From positions 38,626,001 through 38,690,000 of the forward strand of contig CM060733.1 of the NCBI GenBank assembly GCA_030704615.1: 64,000 bases of DNA. The letters run 5' to 3'. The notes under the pieces were generated by a model, which had not been told where the DNA came from, ran no database searches, and saw only the letters and a list, made by a program, of their open reading frames with translations. Shown in pieces: positions 12,899-22,954 of this stretch (position 1 is the stretch's first letter; every line of letters begins with the position of its first letter). The stretch comes from Takakia lepidozioides (taxonomy: Eukaryota > Streptophyta > Takakiopsida > Takakiales > Takakiaceae). The position numbers and the translations under genes were made by a program.

Positions 12899-13904
12899 CA
12901 GTTCCATGTCACTCTCAAAGAGGGTGGGAAAGATTTGACATGTCGGAAGTTGGGATACCGTCCTGTCAGAGGTTGCACATTTGCATTAAGTTATTACCTC
13001 ATTTCTAGTATTCTCCTAATGCTTCCGCATACCTACATATTCTATAAACTTCCAAAGTATACAATGGTCAATTGGCCTGACATATAGTCGTCATTTTCTA
13101 TGGAATGCAATCAGTTGTATGGGGCAGCCTTGCAAGAACCACTTACATATACGCTATATGTTCCCTCCAGTTGTCTGATTTTAATTTTTAAAGGATTGGG
13201 GTACATATTTAGCATGTCAATGCAAGGTCAATACTTCCTGATTTCCTGATTGGCATGACTAAGTATAGCACATACAATTAATGTTGTAGGCCATGAGCAG
13301 ACCAGATTTGCAAAGTCACCTTTGCCAGAGCTAATAAAATCCCTCACATATGGGATGTGTCTATTTTGAAGACTGCAACGCCCTTCAACTTGCAAAAATG
13401 CTCCATATGAAGGGCAGAAGAATTAGGGCTGAGCATTGAAATGTGCAAAAGAAGGAGAGGGGAATAACACCCGCATGTCTTTTGTTTCAGCTATTGTTTA
13501 GGGGATAAGTCTGAAATTATGATGAAGCTTGGTGGCCACCTGGTACACTGTGCGCCAAGCCATGGATAGGGTTAGCGACCGGAAGTGCTATATTATGCAA
13601 TGATAACAAGGAGAAGATGCCCCTTTGGTGGAAAAGTTGTGGTCTTGTGCTGAAGGTGAAGGGAAGAATGTAAGCTGTTTGACTGATATTGATCTTGCAG
13701 AAATAGTTATGTTTCTTATATTCATGAGAGGAAGTATGTGGAGATGATGGAGTAGTTTCATTTCTAGCTATGATTGGCAACACTAGAAAGATTGCATCAA
13801 ACGTTGTATGGCCTGATTTGCATGTCTTATATCTTAGGAGTGAAATGCAAACCATCAATATATGAAGCGAGACGTTTGTTTTGTTTTGTTTTGTTTGTAG
13901 CATC
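12899..13904. other. No recognisable gene
   Basis: Mixed-composition DNA. A 184-residue minus-strand frame enters this stretch from the fold-back repeat to the right, but it has no recognisable domain and its start lies in the repeat, so I do not call it a gene. Confidence 0.35.
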
Positions 13905-14085
13905 GTTGAGATCTCCCAAACCGCGGGGCCCAGCCCTGGTGCTTGGTGCCATTGGAAAGCCCTTGATGAGGAGGGGTGCACCGACTTGGTCTCATGATTT
14001 TTGGACCCGCGGTGTGGGAGATCTGGAATTTCAAGTACTTTTGGTCTCTGGAAATTCACGAAAAATAGCAAAGTGGGCTTTCCTG
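13905..14085 (+). repeat. Fold-back repeat copy 1
   Basis: The unit starts GTTGAGATCTCCCAAACCGC and about 90 bases later has GCGGTGTGGGAGATCT, so AGATCTCCCA(A/C)ACCGCGG forms imperfect inverted arms. The body is followed by GGAATTTCAAGTACTTTTGG and a GAAATTC..GAAAAATAGCAAAGTGGG tail. A partial tail copy lies at about 14,098-14,160. It resembles a MITE-like fold-back element, but I cannot fix target-site duplications. Confidence 0.6.
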
Positions 14086-14199
14086 GAGCAGTGATTGGCC
14101 CTTTGGGAGATTTGGAATTTCAAGTACTTTTGGTCGTTGGAAATTCGCGAAAAATAACATATCAATATGGGAGATTTCAAAAATAGCAAAGTGGGCATT

Positions 14200-14420
14200 G
14201 GGATTGCACTTGGACTTAGATGACATTGGACACTGGAGGTCGCACTTGGGCCTCTACATGGGAGACACAGTACATGGATATATAGGAGATTGCACTTGGG
14301 CTTAGATTTCAATCCTTCACACATGGGCCAATGGCACAGGCTACTCGAGATCTCCCAAACAGTGGGGTCTCCGGATACATAGGGGATTGCACTTGGACAT
14401 AGATAACACTGGACACTTGG
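14200..14420 (+). repeat. Short direct repeats of a GATTGCACTTGG(A/G)C unit
   Basis: GATTGCACTTGG followed by a TTAGAT/ATAGAT-like stretch occurs three times (about 14,203, 14,288 and 14,385), interspersed with GGACACTGG/GGACACTTGGGCC pieces and another AGATCTCCCAAAC arm at about 14,348. It sits between the two fold-back copies and appears to be a spacer made of the same repeat family. Confidence 0.5.
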
Positions 14421-14506
14421 GCCAACGGCACAAGCTACCCTGGTCAATATATGAAGCAATGTAGTTTAATTGATTGTTTCAAGTTTATTTTGTTTTGTTT
14501 TGTAGC

Positions 14507-14690
14507 GTTGAGATCTCCCAAACCACGAGGCCTCAGCCCCGGTGCTTGGTACCGTTGGATAGCCCTCGATGGGGAGGGGTGCACCGACTTGGTCTCATAA
14601 TTTTTGGACCTACGGTGTGGGAGATATGGAATTTCAAGTATTTTCGGTCGCTGGAAATTCGTGAAAAATAGCAAAGTGGGTTTTTCTTGG
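14507..14690 (+). repeat. Fold-back repeat copy 2
   Basis: A diverged second copy of the unit at 13,905. It has the same GTTGAGATCTCCCAAACC start, the same GGGGAGGGGTGCACCGACTT core, the inverted arm GGTGTGGGAGATATGG, and the same GAAATTCGTGAAAAATAGC tail. The direct spacing to copy 1 is about 600 bases. Confidence 0.6.
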
Positions 14691-14884
14691 AACAATGATA
14701 TTGTTTCTTGGATATATTACTACTCAATAAATTCATGGAAAAAAATAAATTGGTTTTTTCAATATATGCTAAACAAAAGTTTTGATATAAACTTCTAATA
14801 TCTGAATCAGATTACATTGTTGGTCATTTTGTTCATTTTACAATATTCTTTAAACATTAGTTCGTTTATGTGGGTGAAAGCATG

Positions 14885-15082
14885 CTAATGTGTAATGGAT
14901 AAAAGAGAGCCAACCTGGTCTTCATGGAAAACACCTCTAGACTCCAGATTAACCTTGAGACGGGTACTTGTTAGCCTACAAATAGCTTGCCAACTGCTTA
15001 AGGAAGGGATGCCACACTCACCCCCGAACAGCCACATTGGTTGTTTTGGAGCATGCTGACATGCACTCTTTAAGCACCCCAT
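14885..15082 (-). pseudogene. LINE reverse-transcriptase C-terminal fragment plus duplicated segment
   Basis: A minus-strand frame of about 65 codons continues the LINE reverse transcriptase after a frame change. It contains GECGIPSLSSWQAI, typical of the region after the RT core, then suddenly STRLKVNLESRGVFHEDQVG. That second piece is a diverged copy of STRLEVDLESRGCFHEGEVG from the start of the RT about 900 bases upstream. The junction suggests a partial tandem duplication or template switch. No function is expected. Confidence 0.7.
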
Positions 15083-15980
15083 ATAGCAGATCCGTACTCC
15101 AAAGCAGGTCTAATAATGCGGCAAAGCAAGGTTTTCTTGACCTCAGAGTTAATCCCTCTGCAGTGAAAAAATTAGTGAGACTCAGCACTTTGCCTTTGCT
15201 AGTTTGAACAACTTTCTGGATGTGTGCATCCCAGTTACAGTTGGAGGAAAACTCAACGCCCAGGTATGTGTAGGAAGGGAGGACTGGGATCTTTTGGCTA
15301 TCCCACTGCCACTTAAGATCACGTCCTCCCTCTCCTTTGTCGTTGAATGCCACCACTGCACATTTACTGACATTAGCCTCTAGCCCCCAAAGATCAAAGT
15401 ATCTCTTCGCGCAATCAATGAATTCCTGGAGGTTGGAAGGAGTCTCCCCTATAACTGTGAAGTCATCCGCAAACATAAGGGCTGGAATGGTGGCATCACC
15501 CACTCTTAACCCAAATCCCTCACATTCCACATCCTCGAGGCGTTGATTGATGAAAACATTGAAGAGCAGAGGGGAGAGGGTACATCCTTGAGCTACACCT
15601 TGGTCTATGTCAAAAAAGTTGGACTTCTGTCCATTAACAGTGACACAGCTTTTGGTGTGAGCATACAAGTTATGGACAACGTTCCACATTTTTTCCTTGA
15701 TTCCGCAAGACCAGAGGCGGAGCCATAGACCATCTCTCCACACAGTGTCATAAGCCTTTTGGACATCCAAGGAAAAAACATAAGTGGGTTTACCTTCTTT
15801 TTCCCTTCCCTGGATAATCTGGCTTACAATGAAGATATAGTCCACACAGCCCCTGTTTCGCCGAAAGCCAACTTCCCCTTCGTGAAAACAACCTCTAGAT
15901 TCTAGATCAACCTCGAGACGAGTACTTATAACTCTGCAAAATAAGAGTGTTGTAGGTTTTTGAAATATACTCCAGTTCAT
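15018..15980 (-). pseudogene. LINE (non-LTR retrotransposon) reverse transcriptase fragment
   Basis: The frame of 320 codons encodes a non-LTR reverse transcriptase, which copies the element RNA at a nicked target. Visible RT motifs in order are GFRRNRGCVDYIF, motif A VFSLDVQKAYDTVW, motif B GVAQGCTLSPLLFNVF and the catalytic FADD box in LMFADDF. No endonuclease domain precedes it, and the N-terminal part is degraded: an overlapping frame at 15,907-16,092 carries other bits. It is a 5'-truncated, rearranged copy. Reading-frame continuity over the RT core suggests the insertion is not extremely old, but it is certainly defective. Confidence 0.85.
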
Positions 15981-16320
15981 CAGGGCTGTTTTGAATCATA
16001 GGAACAGTTTTACCAACTGTGTCTTTCCATTCATCAGAGGACCCCTCACTGTTAGACCTAGAAGTTCTGCCAAGGATACCCCAAGAATCCACTGCTCTTT
16101 CGACTTCACTTCTTGCATTGACTGCACAAGACTAAAGGTCTTGGAGCAAATGGACAAAATGACGAAGAGCCTCCTGTAAGGTCTGGACATACTCAGCCTT
16201 GACCTCTTTATTATGGAATTTTTCTATGCGCCACTTCCGAATGGAACGTTTCACAGATCCCTTTACACAAGCATCAATCTGTTGTGTGTGATTTGCCCAA
16301 TAACTAGGCCCCAAAAGGGC
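15981..16320 (-). pseudogene. LINE remnant, region N-terminal to the RT
   Basis: Minus-strand frames contain basic/aromatic stretches such as SIRKWRIEKFHNKEVKAEYV, reminiscent of the linker before the RT in LINE ORF2 proteins. No single frame is open across it. The bases ACACAAGCATCAATCTGTTG near 16,266 recur near 16,780, next to the LTR fragment, so a LINE piece has been duplicated. Confidence 0.45.
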
Positions 16321-16540
16321 CTAGGCTTTTGGCTCAGCCTCGAGATTCTCAAGGTTGGTATACAAAGGTACAAACACAAATCCCTTGATGGATTTGAAGA
16401 GGGCATTTCTCTCGTGAGAGTACCCAAGACAATGAATGAGAAAATGAATCTGGCCTTCAGGTTGCCCACACAACGGGCATTTGCAATCCCCCTTTACCTC
16501 TTCCTCTGAGATTGTACTCATAAGATGTTGTTTGCCATAG
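16321..16540 (-). pseudogene. LINE C-terminal zinc-binding (zf-RVT-like) fragment, out of order
   Basis: The minus-strand frame includes CKCPLCGQPEGQIHFLIHC, the CxxC...HxxxxC cluster normally found at the extreme C terminus of plant LINE ORF2 proteins. Here it lies upstream of the RT in the reading direction. It must belong to a second copy or a rearranged one. The frame is joined to a low-complexity leucine/serine repeat encoded by the adjacent AG microsatellite. Confidence 0.65.
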
Positions 16541-16548
16541 CCTCTTCC

Positions 16549-16552
<4 letters not shown>

Positions 16553-16608
<56 letters not shown>
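16553..16608. repeat. (AG)n microsatellite
   Basis: About 28 uninterrupted AG dinucleotides (CT on the other strand). It is flanked on the right by ACGCATAAGATATCGTTTGC, similar to the ACTCATAAGATGTTGTTTGC on its left. It therefore appears to have expanded inside, or between, two copies of a short repeat. Confidence 0.95.
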
Positions 16609-16611
<3 letters not shown>

Positions 16612-16807
16612 GCATAAGATATCGTTTGCCGTAGTCTTGTGGTCATAGACCCCGCACCCAGTTAGGGGTGAAACAAGAGGGAACAAGTCTTACCTTGTGA
16701 GGGGATCACTCCACTAGTGTGAATTACATTGGTGTAGACAATTTGTGTGGGCTTTCCAGATTCCCTTTAGAAAGCCCTTCACACAAGCATCAATCTGTTG
16801 TATTAAG

Positions 16808-17735
16808 TTGGATATCTCTAAGCACTCAGCCCGCTCAGAACAATCAGTCATGACCTACAACTAGTGTACAGGGGGGTACTTCCTATTTGTATTCCTTCTC
16901 ACCTTCATATTAGCAAGTTACCTTACTGTTTATGTTTATGTATCAGATTGCTTCAGCAATCTACCAGGTTCCAATCACTCATCCAGTCATTCCACAGCTT
17001 CACTCAGGTCTCTCTACACAGTGTGAGTATGGAATATATGTCAGATTAATATTTATCAAGTATCAGACCAAAGCCAGGTGGTCTCTAGTCTGCTCTACAG
17101 TACAACTCTACAGCTTGTATGAATCAAGCATCAATAGTTCGTTTCTCCTCCTCCACTGCGCTCTCCATCCCTTAGCTCCAGATCGTCCTTCTCCTCCCCC
17201 GATGACCAAGTCGTGATCCCCAAGAAGTCCCTCTCCCTATTGCTACTCTGCCTATTCTACCTACAAACTGTTCTAATTGCCTAACTAACTAACTGTCATC
17301 TAGACAGAATGCACGTTCCCTCTGCAAATGTCGTTCCCACACAGTCGTTCCTTGCCGCTAATAACCGTTCCCTGTGAATGTTGTGATGGGCTGTGCCAAA
17401 CTGTGTCGGGCTGCGACTGTGCCAAGCTGTGACTGGCTGTGTCGGACTGTGGCGGGCTGTGACTAGCTGTGTTGGGCTATGACTGGTTGTGTTAGGCTGT
17501 GTCGGGCTGTGATAGGCTGTGTAAGGCTGTGTCAGGTTGTGACAAGCTGTGTCCGACTATATAAGGCTGTATCAGGCTATGACAAGTTGTGTCAAGCTGT
17601 GTCTAACTGTGTAAGGCTGTCCACCACCCCTAAGGCCTGTGCTGGTCTAAGTCTACCATCCATAAGTCTGCGCAAAAATTAAGGATACCCCACAGAACCC
17701 GTAAAACTGTCTAAGTCCCAGACAGCCCTCTAACA
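16808..17735 (-). mobile_element. Truncated solo LTR of the E1/E2 Ty3/Gypsy family
   Basis: From GGATATCTCTAAGCACTCAG to CCCTCTAACA the stretch matches, with divergence, the LTRs at 34,586-35,585 and 47,508-48,544. It shares the TCAGTCATGACCTACA block, a GGCTGTG minisatellite and the CTAAGTCCC..CCTCTAACA terminus. It lacks the TGTCGCGC end (about 75 bases). The ATG inside the shared block, read on the minus strand, opens the same MTDC..RAE..LEIS peptide seen in the other two LTRs. No internal element sequence is attached. Confidence 0.8.
17385..17625 (+). repeat. GGCTGTG-core minisatellite inside the LTR fragment
   Basis: Repeated GGCTGTG separated by short variable spacers (TCG, ACT, ATA and similar). 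Related arrays lie in the E1 LTRs (35,205-35,465 and 48,140-48,425) and in E1 internally (39,855-40,765). The plus strand is G/T-rich. Confidence 0.85.
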
Positions 17736-17934
17736 GGAGTAGAGTTCCCCAATCTGGTGAACGGTGTCTGGTGCAAGCACTACTACATGTGAGTTCCTTT
17801 AACCAATGAGTTATTTCCCCCCATTAAGGGAAAGGTGCTAAGGGAGATCTTAGTGGCATTTGCCCTGTCGGGAGAGATCTTTAGGATTTCTACCCGGTTT
17901 TTCGGAAGGAAATGTTGGTATTTCCTATCCATGA

Positions 17935-18205
17935 TTCGTTGGATATTGGAGCTCCATAACATGTGGAGTGCGGGGCAACTAAGTTGCAATCATCCAATGA
18001 AACTTCTCCACTGGGAAGAGGTCAATAGGACTCTTACCCGTTAGGTTGTTGTACACCCTTTATTGGAGCTCCAAAGGTAGACCTTGGGATGCGGGGCAAC
18101 GTCATTGCAGTAAAGAGGTGATTTGTTCTCTACTTATGTTTCGGGTAGTTATTGGAATTCACAAGGAAAGACCTTGGGATGCGGGGCACATAAAGTGCAG
18201 TAATC
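17935..18205 (+). repeat. Three diverged copies of a GATGCGGGGCA unit
   Basis: GGAGCTCC or GGAATTCAC is followed within 15-30 bases by (GAGT/GATG)CGGGGCA and then by a TTGCA/GTGCAGTAA stretch, at about 17,950, 18,060 and 18,150. The last two share ACCTTGGGATGCGGGGCA exactly. No protein frame is supported. Confidence 0.55.
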
Positions 18206-19445
18206 TAACCCACGTTGTAGAATTAGAAATTTGTTGATATGGCATAAGCTATGAAAGCTATGACCATCCAATTGTCAATGTAGAAGACTTCATACATCTT
18301 CGTTACTAATCACGTGTTGTGAGTTTCTCTATTTTTCTTCTTCACCAAGTGAAGAACCATAGGTGCAGGAATGGGAACAATGGGATGGCTAATATATGCA
18401 CTCTTATTCATGCACACTGTCGATCATTATTTGTTTTTTTATCACAGAATATATCTGTGTTTGCTCAAAGCATATCTCGAGAAAAAATCAGTGCTTGCTG
18501 CATCAAGCACTCCGCAGTATACTGATGCTCCCTGCATGGGGCACAGCGACTTCCCGCACGGGGATTCTAACTTTAAACCTTTTTTCATTTTCACCTTGCC
18601 CCACTTCATCATTCCTCGAAGAGTGAGAAAGTCAGAAGCAATGAGGGGGTAAAATATGAGTTGAAGAGTAGTGGTTGCTGCTCCCCTCACATGAGTGAAG
18701 GATGTTCGGCACAGGAAAACCCATAAGGGCCTATGACCTTTTAGCATTAGGATTAGCATATGTTGGTTCGTCTATTACCATAGTGTGGTCCTCTGAGGTT
18801 CAGAATGTATCCAATCTTTTCCGTTGACGTGGAAGTTGTTCTTTAGCCCTCCCAGATGCTTCCTGTTTAGGGGCATTTAGGCCCGTCCGAGCTCGAGTCG
18901 AGGCCCTAGCATGTTACAATGAGCTATGCAAATCCATGAGAGGTCCCTTCAAGCCATATCAGCAGTAGTATAGAACCAAAGTCCTTCCAAGGCTGTGTTA
19001 GAATATGATCATCAAATTGCACCGCGCATATCTCTCTTGCATCATCTAGGGGATTCGAACCCAGTCCGGTGGGGGAGAATGGCGGTTTTGAATTATTTTT
19101 TATTATCTGGGAACTCCAACTCTCTCCGAAGAGGGCGAGTCGGGTGGTTTTGAAGTATTTTTTGGCTTTTTGCTTTTATTTTTCCCTCCTCTCTCCCGGA
19201 AGACTTGAACTCTCTCCGAAGAGGGAGAGCCGAAGGGAATTTACTCTTCATCTTTTTCATGTCACTTAAGAGAGTCATTGACTCTAAGGGATGTCAGTGA
19301 TACCCTAGTAGGGGGATTGTGCGAACCAGAGATTCTAAGTTCTTTTACACTCGGGGCGAGTGTTCCCCATTGGTTGCCATATATGTAGATGCATATATTG
19401 GTACAAATTTCTTTTCAGATCGTTTTTTATCTTAAGGCAGACAAT
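18206..19445. other. No recognisable gene; short duplicated hairpin near 19,115-19,240
   Basis: No convincing coding region. Near 19,120 and 19,208 the sequence AACTCTCTCCGAAGAGGG occurs twice; CTCTCC..GGAGAG-type arms make each copy self-complementary. The frames of up to about 105 codons found here show no known domain. Confidence 0.4.
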
Positions 19446-19481
19446 TTAGGCATTGTACTGCCAAAGCAGTACAATGCCTAA
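19446..19481. other. Perfect 16-bp inverted repeat (hairpin)
   Basis: TTAGGCATTGTACTGC, a CAAA loop, then GCAGTACAATGCCTAA. The two 16-base arms are exactly complementary. No coding frame explains it. It could be a small-RNA stem, a transposon end pair with its interior lost, or a structural element. Confidence 0.9.
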
Positions 19482-22400
19482 GCGAGTTATCTGGGAATCG
19501 CTAGTAAAGCACGTAGGAATTTAGATTATATTTGAGACGACCATGGAGGAGCTCTGGCGTCAAAATGACCGTAGGGAGCTGCATCGACAGCGAGTTAGGC
19601 TGCCAATTCGGTACCAATAACGACAACATGCACCTGTTCGAAACAATACATGGCGACTGTTCCAGTCCCGGATTGCGATCTCTCTATTCTCCCACATTTC
19701 AAGTCCAGTAGGAGCATGTGGTGAGGAGTCTTGGCAATTAGAGGAAATAATCTGTACAGCGATGAAATATCGCGACAAAGCAAGTGCTGCATCGGAGCAA
19801 ACGACGGGTGAATGAGCTTCCCGGCGAAGTTTTGAACTCCTCAGTGATGCAAAGTGTGTAGGAGGAAACTCCAGATGATCTGTGACCCAGTGGCAGGGCC
19901 AAAGACCCCCTGGGGGCACCACCAGTATTTTTACAGCTAGGAAGCGGCAGACTGCCTATATGGCAAAACCATTGAAACCAACCAAAGGTGTGGCTTTTCT
20001 TCCCCAATTCCTTTGAGATTTTACAGGCAGCTACAGACCATCTAATTATAATTTTTCACCAAGTTTGGGGAGTTTTGGAGGTGATGAGAGACAGCATCAA
20101 ATTATCACGCCGGAGGCAGTTGCGAAAGGCGATTAAATGGAATTCTAGTTCATCCAATGGATGAAAACTGTAAATTCGACCTGCAAGCTGGAGGGATGAG
20201 AAGACAACCTAGCGCCAACTGGTCATCCATTGGATGGAAGAAAAACCAGATTTATCATTAACACCAAGGTTTTCCATCCATGATTATTATTTTATGGTGT
20301 TCTATCGTTTTTAAATTATAGACTCATGTAAGAAATAATAGTTTATGACTATCTTTCACTAGTTTAAGAGGCCCCAAAAACACAATAAAAGAAGAGCAGG
20401 CTCCTCTTGTTATTCAATCTAGTCTCATTTCTTTGTTTTGGCCTCTTGCTTGTGTAGTTAGTTTTGAGCTTGAGGGAGCTACTTCCTAGAGAGTTGAGTT
20501 TGTGGCTCTCTAGTATTAGAAGCAAACATAGTGAGAGCAGGATAGTCCTAGCTCAAGGCCTTGTGGCCCTTTGAGGCAAGAAGTAGAAGAAGCGCTCCAT
20601 GAAGTAGGAGACTTGAGGACGAGTAGGAGTGCCGGAAGAGGACCAGATTTGAGTACCATTCTACCGAGCTATTTAGTGCATCCCAAGCACCACTTGTTTC
20701 GGAGGGTGACTTACCATACTATCTTGACCTTTGAATTCATTTGCTGTTCAAGCTTTGTTCCAAGAACGGACCTTATAGCATTGTTTGCTAAAAATCTATA
20801 AAAACTAACCCTCTTTCAAAGAGGATGTGTGTGCATCTCTATGTGTATGTGTGAAGAGCACAGGTGTAAAGCCCCAGGAGACAGGGCCTTAGGAATCTAA
20901 CCCAATTACGTCATGGAAGTGAGGGTAGATGTCCATTATTACGTTTAAGGAGAGGGCGAGCTTGCATGAAGTGGCGAAGCTCTTGTCAAATTTCCCTTTC
21001 TAGCTTAGTGGCAACGGCCATATTGCATGAGATGACGAAGCTATCGCCAAAATTTCCATATTATTAAGTTCATATCTATGTTCATAAGCCCCCTGGCCAT
21101 AGAGGACCATGGGAGGCGTTGCTAACTAGCTTTATAAGTGGTTAAGCTATTTTGTAGAGAGTTGCCAAAAAAGGCAGAGCCCAGCACTAAAGTGCCGGCG
21201 CCTTAGGCGCCTTTGGGCTGGAGGTCAACCAAGCCATGGAAAGGCGCATCTAACACGGGTGGCGCGGCCTTTCCCCGTGGGGGGAGTTGACCCCTGGAGC
21301 AAAGTACGGGTTGCTGGTACACTGCGTGGCAGCACCAGGCGTCATAGCTTGGCCCGCGCAGGTACGACACGAGCGGCAGAGACGACGGAGCCTGCTTATT
21401 ACCCGCTGGACCCGCGCCGGCAGCGGGCCAGTCACGCCGCGCCACGTAGCGCTGGCCGCGGGGTATCGGTTTTAACCGCTGGATATTACAACGGACCCCG
21501 CCAGGGACTGTTGGTCCTTGGGATGGGTATTTTAAGGGGGGTTTTCTCCCTATACCTTTGCTTTCTTGTGCACTATTCATGGTGTTCTTCTTGCTTGGGA
21601 ATGAGGGCGTGTTTTAGCAAAGGATAAGAAATGGTTGGAACCATTGGATAGGCCACAGCGAGGCCATCAGTTTGATATGTATTTTGGGGCTTGTGAAAGC
21701 AGGGCTCACGGGTAGATGCCACAGGCAGAGTGAGAGAGCCCAGAGACAGGGAGGAGAGAACCGCTGATGGGGGTTTCACAAGGTAGAAGATGACATGTTT
21801 CAACTTCATTCTAGGCTGGTTGCCTGCATAAATTAATCAGATTATATTGGAAGTAGGTGGAAGAGGCACAGGGAATGGACCCTGGGACCCACTGAATGTT
21901 TAATCATTGTTTACACACCAGGGTGGCGAGCAGATGAGGAACTGATGGGCGGCAAATTTCATTCATCCGGGCCCGGTGATTGTTTAAGTTGCTAATGCGT
22001 TATTGATTGATTTGGCATAGGAATTTAGGGGCGCTCCCAAGTGGAGAGCGGTCCCCCAATGCTCCCGACATAAGGGCGTTCCCGGGGTGTTCCCCTGGTA
22101 CCTTGAGGGTAATTTAGTTAGCTCCAGCATCCTACGATGATTCTCTATTTCTACGAATTTCATGCATTTGTAGGAAGGTTTTAATGATTTGTTCTTTATT
22201 ATTCAGTAGGATAATTCGCCTTTATTAAGGGATCTTATCCTGACACCCTTAACTTAAAAACGGAAGTTTTAAGGGAGGTATCGCCCCCTTCTCCCGCGGA
22301 TATTTGAAGTCAAGTACCCGGCCACTGGGGAGGCTTCGGCCAAGGAATGGCCATTGTTTTATTAGATCTCGGGAATTACCTAGAGGTTTGATTTGTTATC

Positions 22401-22520
22401 ATTCGCCCGATGGACTGACCATTGAGGTTGAATCTTGGATCGCTCTAAGCAGGAGAGACTGACTCGGGAAAGCGGATCCGGTCCCTTCCTAGGAGGTAGG
22501 ACACTAATCCACCTCGGGAT

Positions 22521-22522
<2 letters not shown>
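19482..22522. other. No recognisable gene; GC-rich island at about 21,180-21,480
   Basis: No supported gene. At 20,130-20,240 ATCCAATGGATGAAA-type pieces recur as palindromes. At 20,940-21,060 two copies of a TTGCATGA..TG(G/A)CGAAGCT unit occur. The GGCGCCTTAGGCGCC palindrome near 21,195 opens a GC-rich island to about 21,480 with open frames on both strands, typical of CpG-rich DNA and not evidence of coding. Confidence 0.4.

Positions 22523-22567
<45 letters not shown>
22523..22567 (+). repeat. Poly-G tract of 45 bases
   Basis: Forty-five consecutive G residues, preceded by GGGATTT and followed by CCATTGGGCGGG. Open frames across it (polyglycine or polyproline) are composition artefacts. 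Such a tract could form G-quadruplex structures; its exact length in an assembly is unreliable. Confidence 0.95.
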
Positions 22568-22569
<2 letters not shown>

Positions 22570-22954
22570 ATTGGGCGGGAGATAGATGATCCATGTCTCC
22601 CTAGGCTCGACATTCATTTTGTGAAGGGATTTGAAGGCTCATCCCGGCTATAAGCGTGTTGGGAGTCCAGGCATGTAGGAAGTAGTAATAAACAAAGACT
22701 TGGAAGGCAATTACGATTAAAGACGTAGAAAACCCATAAACAAAACGTAGGACTAGGAAACGCAAATCGCCCTGTGAAGGGAGTTGTTAAGCTTTGTTTT
22801 GCCGGTAGGAAGTTAGACTGTTTAGATCCGTCCATAGCTGCCACGGACCCCTGCACTTACCGCATCTGGGTAGGCGGTTCGTTGAGCCCAACCTACACCG
22901 CAACTTGCCACGACCCCCTAGGCTAGTATGCCGTCACCCTGGCCGCGCGCGACC

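Noticed and set aside
17385-17625. CRISPR-like array
   Set aside because: The repeats are only about 7-15 bases with very short irregular spacers; it is a GGCTGTG minisatellite in an LTR of a plant genome.
21203-21627. Overlapping ORFs in the GC-rich island
   Set aside because: Open on both strands because stop codons are rare in GC-rich DNA; no motif or splice evidence.
22435-22653. Polyglycine or polyproline ORFs across the G tract
   Set aside because: They are explained entirely by the homopolymer.
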